From: Bacteroidota bacterium
Lineage (GTDB): Bacteria > Bacteroidota > Ignavibacteria > Kryptoniales > JAKASW01
Assembly: GCA_021789755.1 (NCBI GenBank)
Contig: JAJYJD010000157.1
Location: 1-8,116, forward strand
Direction of reading: 5' to 3'
Length of the DNA stretch: 8,116 nt
Shown here: piece by piece, positions 1-6,531 of the stretch
Numbering within the stretch: position 1 is the stretch's first letter
Layout of the letters: every line of letters starts with the position of its first letter
The notes under the pieces: model-generated
Told to the model about the DNA's origin: nothing
What the model saw: only the letters and a program-made list of their open reading frames with translations
Databases searched by the model: none
Made by a program: the position numbers and the translations under genes

Positions 1-18
1 CACGAAGTCGGGACAAGT

Positions 19-369
19 TTAGAAAGAAAGAATGGTATTGACGCCGAGAACCCAGAAGGCTATTCCCGACAGAATAATAATACCGTAGATCGTCAGACTG
101 ACGGCGGGTTTCATCTTATAGTCGCGAAAGATCCCCCATGTTCCGTTGAGGCCGTGCCACAACCCAACAGTAATGAACGTCAGATCGAACATTTTCCAGA
201 ACGGATGATGCATCCGTGCAAGGACAGCGGCATATGTATGACCGCTCGCCGGATCGGCATGCATAACGAAGTAATGCCCGATGACGACGATGACAAGCAA
301 AAGCCCGGTAATTCTCTGCAGCACCCACCCGGGTGCACCGCTTCCTCTTGAACCAGTATGTCTATACAT
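19..369 (-). CDS. sdhD: Succinate dehydrogenase/fumarate reductase membrane anchor subunit SdhD
   Basis: A 116-residue membrane protein that, with SdhC, should anchor the SdhAB catalytic part in the inner membrane and help bind heme b and quinone. Three hydrophobic helices are visible at about residues 14-37, 60-80 and 89-110. Recognisable anchor motifs are WVLQRITG (15-22), H32 and H37 in helix 1, WHGLNG (71-76) in helix 2, and D83-Y84 after helix 2, matching the Asp-Tyr pair that contributes the quinone-site tyrosine in E. coli SdhD. H72 is the expected heme ligand. The ATG at 369 follows a GAGGTGAG ribosome site that overlaps the sdhC stop region, with only 8 nt between the genes, so translation is probably coupled. 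The stop is TAA at 21-19. Family assignment is secure; the C versus D label rests on gene order and the heme/quinone motifs. sdhA should follow beyond position 1 but no start is visible in the last 18 nt. Confidence 0.88.
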   Translation of the reverse strand: MYRHTGSRGSGAPGWVLQRITGLLLVIVVIGHYFVMHADPASGHTYAAVLARMHHPFWKMFDLTFITVGLWHGLNGTWGIFRDYKMKPAVSLTIYGIIILSGIAFWVLGVNTILSF

Positions 370-377
370 TTCTCACC

Positions 378-794
378 TCACCTTAAAGAAGCAAACATGT
401 TAGCGATCGGCTCCCTGAACATCAGGATTCCCATCCCGATGAAGAGCGCTACTCCGAGTCCGTATACCACGGCAAGAATTTTCTTGTGATACCTCGCGCC
501 GTTCGCCCAGTCGACTAGAACAATCCTAACGCCGTTGAACGCGTGATAAAGCACGAGCGAAAACAGAAGCCACTCCAGGACCTTGAACACAGGAGTAGAA
601 AACAATTTCATTTCATCGTCGAACGCCTTTTCGCCTTGAGTTAACGAAGTGAGCGCGTAAATGTGGACATAGATATACGCCGTGAGCCCGACACCGGTTA
701 TACGGTGAAGTATCCACGCCCAACTGCCCTGATGCTTGTAATACTTCAGATTAGTCTTGAGCCATCCTTCAGGTGGTCTAGGTTGGTATGCCAT
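378..794 (-). CDS. sdhC: Succinate dehydrogenase cytochrome b subunit SdhC
   Basis: A 138-residue cytochrome b subunit of succinate:quinone oxidoreductase, first gene of the leftward sdh operon. Three membrane helices lie at about 24-50, 67-95 and 105-126. The family signature HRITG (30-34) is present, as are H44 in helix 1 and the helix-2 pattern YHAFNGVR followed by D95. H84 has the same number as the heme ligand of E. coli SdhC, and R31 matches its quinone-site arginine, but the quinone-site serine at 27 is tryptophan here. The ATG at 794 was chosen because AAAGGAG (807-801) sits 6 nt upstream and the protein then begins MAYQPRPPEGW. The frame stays open to an ATG at 854, but the 20 extra residues are charged, contain the ribosome site and look non-coding. 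An adjacent ATG at 797 is too close to the GGAG. The stop is TGA at 380-378. Confidence 0.92.
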   Translation of the reverse strand: MAYQPRPPEGWLKTNLKYYKHQGSWAWILHRITGVGLTAYIYVHIYALTSLTQGEKAFDDEMKLFSTPVFKVLEWLLFSLVLYHAFNGVRIVLVDWANGARYHKKILAVVYGLGVALFIGMGILMFREPIANMFASLR

Positions 795-800
795 CATTAT

Positions 801-807
801 CTCCTTT
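801..807 (-). promoter_or_regulatory. Ribosome binding site of sdhC
   Basis: AAAGGAG on the minus strand, 6 nt before the ATG at 794. It decides the start of sdhC against the longer open frame that begins at 854. Confidence 0.8.
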
Positions 808-823
808 GAAGATTTTAGCTCGC

Positions 824-855
824 AAAAGTTAACCAAACCCTCCTTTTTATGCAAC
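824..855 (-). promoter_or_regulatory. Candidate sdhC promoter, Bacteroidota-like
   Basis: On the minus strand GTTG (855-852) is followed after 20 nt by TAACTTTT (831-824). This fits the Bacteroidota primary-sigma pattern TTTG, 19-21 nt, TAnnTTTG with one mismatch in each element. Transcription would begin near 817, giving a leader of about 23 nt that still contains the sdhC ribosome site. The same TTG-N17-GGTTAACTTT arrangement occurs upstream of carB. It can also be read as a weak sigma-70 promoter (TTGCAT, 17 nt, TAACTT). No expression evidence is available. Confidence 0.45.
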
Positions 856-908
856 GAACGTGATATTGAGGTTTGTGACCGACGTTAGATGAAAAAAATC
901 CGGTTTTG

Positions 909-917
909 TGTTATACT
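909..917 (+). promoter_or_regulatory. Candidate extended -10 promoter for sucAB
   Basis: TGTTATACT combines the TGn extension with TATACT, a 5 of 6 match to the sigma-70 -10 box. There is no convincing -35 at 16-18 nt, which extended -10 promoters can tolerate. Initiation near 924 would give sucAB a leader of about 140 nt that includes the inverted repeat at 981-1002. A TATAAA at 1040-1045 is an alternative but would leave almost no leader. If the organism uses the Bacteroidota sigma consensus, this call is weaker. Confidence 0.35.
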
Positions 918-980
918 TATTGTGGACGAAAGCGAGAAATAATTCTATACGTCGGCAGACGGAATGCCAGAGTGACCCTT

Positions 981-1002
981 ATTGCATCTTCATGCATGCA
1001 AT
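981..1002. repeat. Inverted repeat upstream of sucA
   Basis: ATTGCAT (981-987) and ATGCAAT (996-1002) are perfect 7-bp inverted arms around 8 nt. The right half also contains the 8-bp palindrome TGCATGCA (993-1000). It lies about 60 nt before the sucA start and could be an operator for a dimeric regulator or a small hairpin in the leader. There is no T-run after it, so it is not a classic terminator. Confidence 0.45.
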
Positions 1003-1062
1003 CGAGCGTATTGCGGTTCCTGCTGCCCGGCTGAACAAATATAAAAAAATCGATGAACCAAT

Positions 1063-3891
1063 ATGGACATCCTTAGAGAGTTCTACGGACCGAATGCCGG
1101 CTATGTCTTAGAACTTTACGATAAATTTCTGAACGATCCATCCTCGGTCGATCCGGAAGTCAGGGAGCTTTTCCTTAAGTGGAAGCCGACGCAGGAACGA
1201 TCTCCCGTGCGCGGCGCGGATTCACAGAAGCCCTCTCATGAGAATTGGGAGGTAATCCTCTCCGTCGCGAGGCTGGCTCAGGACATCAGGCAGTTCGGGC
1301 ATCTCGCCGCAAAACTGGACCCCCTCGGACTTCTCCCCGCCGGCGATCCGATCGTCGGGAAGGACTCCCATGGTCTTAACGACGATTGGCTTCGGACTCT
1401 TCCCGCCGACCTGGTAGGCGGACCGATCGCAATGCGCACCGCAAATGCCCTGGAGGCGGTCGAGGCGCTCACCGCAATCTATACTTCCACTATCGGATTC
1501 GACTTCGAACACGTTCACGCTGCGGATGAAAGATTCTGGCTCCGCGATGCCATCGAGGGGAAACAATTCGCCCCGCCTGCAATGCCGGTTGACGAGATAG
1601 AATTGCTTGAAGAACTGACGAAAGCCGAAGTCTTCGAACAGTTTCTACAGAGATCTTTTCCGGGAAAATTCAGGTTCTCTATCGAAGGCGTCGACATGCT
1701 GGTCCCGATGCTCGGCGAACTGGTATCTCTCGCGACACGCAAAGGAACAAAAGCGATAATTATCGGCATGGCACACCGCGGTAGGTTGAATGTGTTGGCA
1801 CATGTTCTGCAGCTCCCCTACTCGGCAATCCTGGCCGAGTTCAAGGATCCGGCGCGCCAGAAACACTCCCGCGCGGATCTCGATTGGACCGGTGACGTGA
1901 AATATCATATCGGGGCGCTTAAGATGCAGAAGAACGGTTCCGTGCAAAGCGCTTCCATATTTCTCGCACCGAATCCCAGCCACCTCGAGGCCATCGACCC
2001 GGTCATCGAAGGAATGGCGCGCGCAGCCGGATCCGATACTCGGGCCGCCGGTAAACCTCTATTCGATCCGAGCGTCACACTCCCGGTCCTGATTCACGGC
2101 GACGCCTCGTTTCCCGGCCAGGGCATCGTGGCGGAGACACTGAATTTTTCGAGGCTCGATGGCTATGCGACCGGCGGCACGGTTCATATTATCACCAATA
2201 ACCAACTGGGTTACACCGCCACCCCCGGCGAGACGAGAAGTACAAAGTACGCAAGCGACCTCGCGAAAGGTTTTGAAATTCCGATTATTCACGTGAACGC
2301 CGACGACCCCGCCGCCTGTACCGAGGCCATCCGGATAGCATCGGCATACAGAGAAAGGTTTCATAAGGATTTCCTCATCGACCTTGTCGGCTACAGGCGG
2401 CATGGCCACAACGAGAGCGACGAGCCGACCTTCACTCAGCCGCTCATGTACGAGACGATCCGGCAGCTTCCGACAGTCAGGCAAAAATGGGCCACAGCTC
2501 TCGTCGAGCGCAAACTCCTGAGCGCCGCCGAAGCGGATGCGATGGTGAAGGCAGAGTTCGAAAAGCTTCAGGCTGCCCTAACGTCGCTGGAACCCGATAA
2601 AGCATTGATCGAACCACGACCCGCAGTCCCTCCCTCAGGCGCCGCAAGACGAGTCAAGACACAGGTCAGCCAGGAACGACTGAGGAAATTGAACGAAAAG
2701 CTGACTTCACTCCCAAAAGATTTTACCGCCCACCCGAAACTCGAGCGCACACTGGACAAAAGGAAACATATCTTCGACAATGCCGACGGCCCGACGATCG
2801 ACTGGGCTTCGGCGGAAATGCTCGCCTTTTCATCCATACTCGAGGACGGAATTCCAATCCGTTTCACCGGACAGGATTCGGAGAGAGGCACCTTCAGCCA
2901 CAGACACCTTGTACTTCACGATGTGAAGCACGGGAATGTTTATACTCCGCTGGAATCACTCGACATGTCAAAGGCATCGTTCGAAGCCTACAACAGCCCG
3001 CTTACGGAGAACGCCGCAATCGGATTTGAATACGGCTACAACGTACAGGAACCCGGTCGCCTCGTGCTTTGGGAAGCACAGTACGGAGACTTCATAAATA
3101 ACGCTCAAACGATGGTTGACGAGTTCATAACGTCAGCGAGAGCAAAATGGGGACAAACGCCTTCGCTTGTTCTCCTTCTTCCTCACGCGTACGAGGGACA
3201 GGGACCTGACCACTCCAGCGGACGCCTCGAACGTTTCCTGGAACTCGCGGCCGAAACCAATATCAGGATCGCGAATTGCACCACTGCCGCGCAGTATTTC
3301 CATCTGCTTAGAAGGCAGGCGCTCCTCCTGAAGACCGACCCCCTCCCACTTGTGGTGATGACTCCGAAAGGACTGCTCAGGCACCCGCGCACTGCATCGT
3401 CGCCGAGAGAACTTTTTGAAGGAAGATGGGAACCGGTCCTCGACGATCCGAAGTCCTCTTCACTCCGAAATACGGCGGAACGGCTCCTGCTCTGCAGCGG
3501 GAAGATATTTGTCGACCTGTCGGAGAGCAAATTCAGGGTATCGAATGAAGAGACGGCGATAGTCAGGATTGAACAGCTTTATCCGTTCCCCGCCGAGGAA
3601 TTAAGATCGACGTTGAAGGGTTACAGGAAGGCGGAAGAGATCATCTGGGTCCAGGAAGAGCCGCAGAACATGGGTGCGTGGAATTATGTGCGTCCGCTCC
3701 TCGCGGATCTTCTCGGGACGAGGTTCCCCGTGCGGTACGTCGGGAGAACACCGAACGCCAGTCCGGCGGAAGGGTCCACGGCCCTCCACTCTGCGCATCA
3801 CGCGGAAATTATCGAGAACGCTTTCAGAAGCGACATCTCCAGGGAAGCGTCTGCGCAGGTAAAAGCCGCAAATAGTCTTCTGAATTCATAA
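1063..3891 (+). CDS. sucA: 2-oxoglutarate dehydrogenase E1 component SucA
   Basis: A 942-residue cytosolic thiamine-diphosphate enzyme that decarboxylates 2-oxoglutarate and passes the succinyl group to the lipoyl arm of E2. Length is normal for the family (about 930-950). The N-terminal E2-binding segment is intact (FYGPNAGYVLELYD, residues 7-20), followed by the usual HLAAKLDPLG region. The thiamine-binding domain spans roughly 210-520, with GMAHRGRLNVL (235-245), GDVKYHIG, NPSHLEA (304-310), HGDASFPGQG (345-354) and ITNNQ (377-381). H238 and H282 match active-site His260 and His298 of E. coli. The pyrimidine-binding domain, about 580-775, has the cofactor-activating glutamate E594 (LEDG) and PHAYEGQGPDHSS (707-719). 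The C-terminal 2-oxoglutarate dehydrogenase domain is complete. No in-frame start lies upstream of the ATG at 1063, because a TGA sits at 1054. The start has no clear Shine-Dalgarno. It is not fused to E2 as in actinobacterial Kgd. Confidence 0.97.
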   Translation: MDILREFYGPNAGYVLELYDKFLNDPSSVDPEVRELFLKWKPTQERSPVRGADSQKPSHENWEVILSVARLAQDIRQFGHLAAKLDPLGLLPAGDPIVGKDSHGLNDDWLRTLPADLVGGPIAMRTANALEAVEALTAIYTSTIGFDFEHVHAADERFWLRDAIEGKQFAPPAMPVDEIELLEELTKAEVFEQFLQRSFPGKFRFSIEGVDMLVPMLGELVSLATRKGTKAIIIGMAHRGRLNVLAHVLQLPYSAILAEFKDPARQKHSRADLDWTGDVKYHIGALKMQKNGSVQSASIFLAPNPSHLEAIDPVIEGMARAAGSDTRAAGKPLFDPSVTLPVLIHGDASFPGQGIVAETLNFSRLDGYATGGTVHIITNNQLGYTATPGETRSTKYASDLAKGFEIPIIHVNADDPAACTEAIRIASAYRERFHKDFLIDLVGYRRHGHNESDEPTFTQPLMYETIRQLPTVRQKWATALVERKLLSAAEADAMVKAEFEKLQAALTSLEPDKALIEPRPAVPPSGAARRVKTQVSQERLRKLNEKLTSLPKDFTAHPKLERTLDKRKHIFDNADGPTIDWASAEMLAFSSILEDGIPIRFTGQDSERGTFSHRHLVLHDVKHGNVYTPLESLDMSKASFEAYNSPLTENAAIGFEYGYNVQEPGRLVLWEAQYGDFINNAQTMVDEFITSARAKWGQTPSLVLLLPHAYEGQGPDHSSGRLERFLELAAETNIRIANCTTAAQYFHLLRRQALLLKTDPLPLVVMTPKGLLRHPRTASSPRELFEGRWEPVLDDPKSSSLRNTAERLLLCSGKIFVDLSESKFRVSNEETAIVRIEQLYPFPAEELRSTLKGYRKAEEIIWVQEEPQNMGAWNYVRPLLADLLGTRFPVRYVGRTPNASPAEGSTALHSAHHAEIIENAFRSDISREASAQVKAANSLLNS

Positions 3892-3903
3892 AAGGTATTA
3901 GAG

Positions 3904-5157
3904 ATGAAGAACACGATAGTCGTTCCCGCACTCGGTGAGTCTGTTGTCGAAGCACGAATCGCACACTGGCTTAAAAAGGAAGGCGATAAAGTCGAGATCG
4001 GGGATATACTGGTAGAGCTCGAAACCGAAAAAGTGAACGTAGAAGTAGCCGCACAGGGTGCAGGCGTGCTCACGAAAATAGTTGCGCCGGAAGAAGCCAC
4101 TGTTCACATAGGCGACGTGATTGCTGAGGTGGATTCTTCCACACAGCCCGCCGCAGCTGCCAGGGAAAAAGAAGAGGCACTTTCTCAGGAATCGCGCATA
4201 GAATCGGGACGTGAATCGATTGAGGCTGCGGAAAAAGAGCCGGACGCTGGAAAGGAAAAAGCCACTCCTGTCGCGAAACGGGTCGCGGCGGTGAGCGGGC
4301 TCAAAGTGTCCCAGGTGGCCGGCTCCGGATTTGGCGGAAGAGTGACCAAGCATGATGTGGAAGAGTACCTGGCCGGTAATAGACTTCCGGAACAGGCTGC
4401 CTCCCCAGGCCGCGGGCCGGAAAACGGGAGGCAATCGAGACAGCCGGCACTGGAAGGCAAGGGACGCGAAGAACGGGTAAAGATGTCCATGCGGCGAAAG
4501 ACGATAGCACGCCGTATGGTGGAAGCGCAGCAAGCCGCCGCAATGCTCACGACCTTCAACGAGATCGACATGAGCCGGGTAATGGAGCTAAGGAGAAAAT
4601 ACGAAGATCAATTCAAGCAGAAATATGGGATCAATCTCGGGATAGTCTCATTCTTCGTAAAAGCCGTGATCGCCGCGCTGAGAGAGTTCCCCCGGTTGAA
4701 CGCCCAGATCGACGGAGACGATATTCTTTACAAATACTATTATGACATTGGAGTTGCGATCGGAGCAGAAGAAGGATTAGTCGTGCCGGTTCTGAGAAAC
4801 GCTGACCGGATGACTTTCGCCGAAATAGATATGGCGATAAAAGAGTTTGTGGACAAGTCGGCCAACGGCACGCTGACTCTCGACGATCTTCGAGGCGGAA
4901 CGTTCACGATCACGAACGGAGGAGTTTTCGGTTCGATGATGAGCACTCCGATACTCAATCCACCGCAGGTCGCCATTCTCGGGCTTCACAAGATTTCGGA
5001 GAGACCCGTAGTCCAGAACGGACAGATTGTCGTGAGGCCGATGATGTATGTCGCGATGACGTACGATCACCGGATCGTCGACGGCCGCGAATCGGTGCAG
5101 TTCCTCGTGAAGGTGAAAGAGTTCATCGAGGATCCGGCGGCCATGCTACTCGAATAG
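3904..5157 (+). CDS. sucB: Dihydrolipoyllysine succinyltransferase, 2-oxoglutarate dehydrogenase E2 (SucB)
   Basis: A 417-residue E2 core protein that moves the succinyl group from E1 via lipoamide to CoA and scaffolds the complex. A single lipoyl domain (2-77) carries the lipoylated lysine K43 in ETEKVNVEV. A flexible linker rich in Ala, Glu and Lys (78-118) leads to the peripheral-subunit-binding domain (about 119-158, with GSGFGGRVTKHDV). A second linker precedes the catalytic acyltransferase domain (about 190-417). The active-site motif YDHRIVDGRE gives H389 and D393. The FTITNGGVFGSMMSTPIL stretch is typical of succinyltransferases rather than pyruvate or branched-chain E2s, and sucA directly upstream agrees. 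The gap to sucA is 12 nt and AAAGG (3891-3895) lies 8 nt before the ATG, so the two form an operon. No lpd (E3) gene follows; the gene ends in TAG and overlaps the convergent galT tail. Confidence 0.96.
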   Translation: MKNTIVVPALGESVVEARIAHWLKKEGDKVEIGDILVELETEKVNVEVAAQGAGVLTKIVAPEEATVHIGDVIAEVDSSTQPAAAAREKEEALSQESRIESGRESIEAAEKEPDAGKEKATPVAKRVAAVSGLKVSQVAGSGFGGRVTKHDVEEYLAGNRLPEQAASPGRGPENGRQSRQPALEGKGREERVKMSMRRKTIARRMVEAQQAAAMLTTFNEIDMSRVMELRRKYEDQFKQKYGINLGIVSFFVKAVIAALREFPRLNAQIDGDDILYKYYYDIGVAIGAEEGLVVPVLRNADRMTFAEIDMAIKEFVDKSANGTLTLDDLRGGTFTITNGGVFGSMMSTPILNPPQVAILGLHKISERPVVQNGQIVVRPMMYVAMTYDHRIVDGRESVQFLVKVKEFIEDPAAMLLE

Positions 5158-6180
5158 GGGTATCACCGAACCTCTTGTTGAATCCGGCACATCCACCTTG
5201 CGGAGGAATTCCGCGCTCTCTTCGGGCAGGGCAGTATTCACGTACATTCCGCTCCCGATCTCGAACCCCGCGGTCCTTGAAACTCTGGGAACTATTGTGA
5301 GATACCAGTGAAAATACTCGGTGTGGAGATCGCGTGTCGGCACGGAGCGGATTGAGTAGTTGAAGTCGGGGTTATTCAGCCCGTAGTAGAGTTTCGCGAG
5401 GACTATTCTCAGACACTTCGCAAGATCCTTGATCTCCGCATCGTTAGTCTCGTCGAATGAGGAAACATGTCTGAGTGGAAATATCCAGGTGTGGAACGGC
5501 GATAGTGCCGCGTACGGTATCAACGCCACGAAATTCTTGCTCTGAAATATTATTCTTTCCTTAGCGTTGATCTCATCCTGAACGGTTTTGCAGCAAACGC
5601 ATTCACCGGTGTCGTCAAAGTACCTTATGGCTTCGTCCATCCTGTGTCTGATCTGGTTCGGTACAATCGGCGTGGCGACCAGCTGCGAATGAGGATGCAC
5701 GATTGACGTACCCGCCGCCTCGCCGTGATTCTTGAAAATGATTATCGCCTCGATACGGTTATCTTTCCGGATCGTTCTGTAACGCTGCCGGTAGACTTTC
5801 AGAATGTCCGCGACTTCTTCCTCCGTCATGAGTGCCGCCGTCATGTTGTGGAGCCGATGCTCAACTATCACTTCATGAAATCCGACGGCCGACATGGAAC
5901 GGTAGATGCCGTCCACCTTCCTTACACGTTCACCCCGCCCCGTCAAAGCCGGGAATTTATTCGCTATTACCCTGACCCGCCAGTTCTCATTGTCCGCAAT
6001 TCTGAACGATTCGTCCAGCGTGAGATGCTCATTGCCGACACAGAAGGGACAATCCGGCACGGACATCGGAAGTGGAGGGGCAGCGACTTTATCCCTAACG
6101 AACTGATCCGGCCGCTTCGCTCGCTCAGGCGTTATAATCACCCATTCTCTGGTGATCACATTTTGCCTTAACTCTGACAT
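5146..6180 (-). CDS. galT: GalT-family galactose-1-phosphate uridylyltransferase
   Basis: A 344-residue protein of the GalT branch of the HIT superfamily, close to E. coli GalT in length (348). Such enzymes swap UMP between UDP-glucose and galactose 1-phosphate through a uridylylated histidine (Leloir pathway). The active-site motif is HPHSQ (162-166), with H164 as the expected nucleophile. C44 and C47 (DCPFC) with H162 form the first metal site. A second CxxC (C194, C197) together with histidines at 238 and 286 or 291 resembles the two-zinc arrangement of plant ADP-glucose phosphorylase rather than E. coli GalT, so another nucleotidyl substrate is possible. The ATG at 6180 was chosen because AGGAGG (6190-6185) stands 4 nt upstream and the protein then begins MSELRQNVITREW; the open frame up to 6321 adds 47 residues without family resemblance. 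No other galactose gene is adjacent. The TAG stop lies inside sucB. Confidence 0.88.
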   Translation of the reverse strand: MSELRQNVITREWVIITPERAKRPDQFVRDKVAAPPLPMSVPDCPFCVGNEHLTLDESFRIADNENWRVRVIANKFPALTGRGERVRKVDGIYRSMSAVGFHEVIVEHRLHNMTAALMTEEEVADILKVYRQRYRTIRKDNRIEAIIIFKNHGEAAGTSIVHPHSQLVATPIVPNQIRHRMDEAIRYFDDTGECVCCKTVQDEINAKERIIFQSKNFVALIPYAALSPFHTWIFPLRHVSSFDETNDAEIKDLAKCLRIVLAKLYYGLNNPDFNYSIRSVPTRDLHTEYFHWYLTIVPRVSRTAGFEIGSGMYVNTALPEESAEFLRKVDVPDSTRGSVIPLFE

Positions 6181-6184
6181 AAAA

Positions 6185-6190
6185 CCTCCT
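6185..6190 (-). promoter_or_regulatory. Ribosome binding site of galT
   Basis: A perfect AGGAGG on the minus strand, 4 nt before the ATG at 6180. It fixes the galT start inside a longer open frame. Confidence 0.85.
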
Positions 6191-6271
6191 GAAAATAAAC
6201 GCTGGCCTTTTTGTTCCACCGCTAAAATGGCCGGCGCCGAACTTCCTGCATCCCTCTCACCGTTTGCCTCA

Positions 6272-6279
6272 GAAATATA
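6272..6279 (-). promoter_or_regulatory. Weak candidate -10/-7 element for galT
   Basis: TATATTTC on the minus strand matches TAnnTTTG at all but the last base and contains TATATT, 5 of 6 to the sigma-70 -10 box. No matching -33/-35 element sits at the usual distance. Initiation near 6265 would give a leader of about 85 nt. Confidence 0.25.
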
Positions 6280-6380
6280 ACCATAACACCTCACAAACCA
6301 CCATTTAGTCAGATGTGCCATCTCATCCCGAACGTTTCAACCTGTGCGCGACCCCCTCTCCTTTCAGCTCTCTGAGAGCA

Positions 6381-6411
6381 TCGGACGCGATCCATTTCGC
6401 CGTCGGTCCGA
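6381..6411. repeat. Bulged inverted repeat between galT and carB
   Basis: TCGGACGCGA (6381-6390) pairs with TCGC (6397-6400) and GTCCGA (6406-6411), leaving a 6-nt loop and a 5-nt bulge (6401-6405). This is a 10-bp interrupted stem. The 13-bp palindrome GCTCTC-T-GAGAGC lies just before it at 6367-6379. Both are upstream of the candidate carB promoter, so an operator role is as plausible as an RNA hairpin. Confidence 0.35.
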
Positions 6412-6426
6412 AACATCGTAAGTATC

Positions 6427-6458
6427 CTTGATTCAACTCCATACGATGGTTAACTTTA
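6427..6458 (+). promoter_or_regulatory. Candidate carB promoter, Bacteroidota-like
   Basis: CTTG (6427-6430), 20 nt, then TAACTTTA (6451-6458) fits TTTG-N19-21-TAnnTTTG with one mismatch per element. Read as sigma-70 it is TTGATT, 17 nt, TAACTT. It shares TTG-N17-GGTTAACTTT exactly with the region upstream of sdhC. Initiation near 6465 would leave a carB leader of about 75 nt. Confidence 0.42.
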
Positions 6459-6531
6459 GTGCCGAAACATTACGAGCAGTCATGCGTCCTCATTAATTCC
6501 AGATTCCGCATGGCGTGCTGTACATAAATTC

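Larger units (their letters stand above)
795..1062. other. Divergent intergenic region between sdhC and sucA
   Basis: 268 nt separate the two divergent start codons. The left part holds the sdhC ribosome site and candidate promoter. The right part holds an extended -10-like sequence at 909-917, an inverted repeat at 981-1002 and an A/T-rich stretch at 1038-1050 just before sucA. Open frames crossing this stretch are short, overlap sucA out of frame and resemble no known protein, so I call no gene here. The region must carry control signals for both the sdh and suc transcription units. Confidence 0.75.

Noticed and set aside
795..854. N-terminal extension of sdhC to an ATG at 854
   Set aside because: The added 20 residues include the translated ribosome site and candidate promoter, and the GGAG site points to the ATG at 794.
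908..1111. Plus-strand open frame of 67 codons across the sdhC-sucA gap
   Set aside because: It runs out of frame into the start of sucA, has no ribosome site or family resemblance, and its residue composition looks like translated non-coding DNA.
3898..4533. 211-codon minus-strand frame opposite sucB
   Set aside because: It is antisense to the lipoyl and binding domains of sucB; the peptide is rich in Phe, Arg and Ser and shows no recognisable domain.
5725..6171. 148-codon plus-strand frame opposite galT
   Set aside because: It lies entirely within galT in the antisense direction, whose product has clear catalytic motifs; this frame has none.
6185..6240. Possible terminator around GGCC...GGCC near galT
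   Set aside because: The arms are only 4 nt, there is no following T-run in the right place, and the stretch is the leader of galT.
6181..6321. N-terminal extension of galT to an ATG at 6321
   Set aside because: The extra 47 residues match nothing in the GalT family and contain the AGGAGG site that serves the ATG at 6180.
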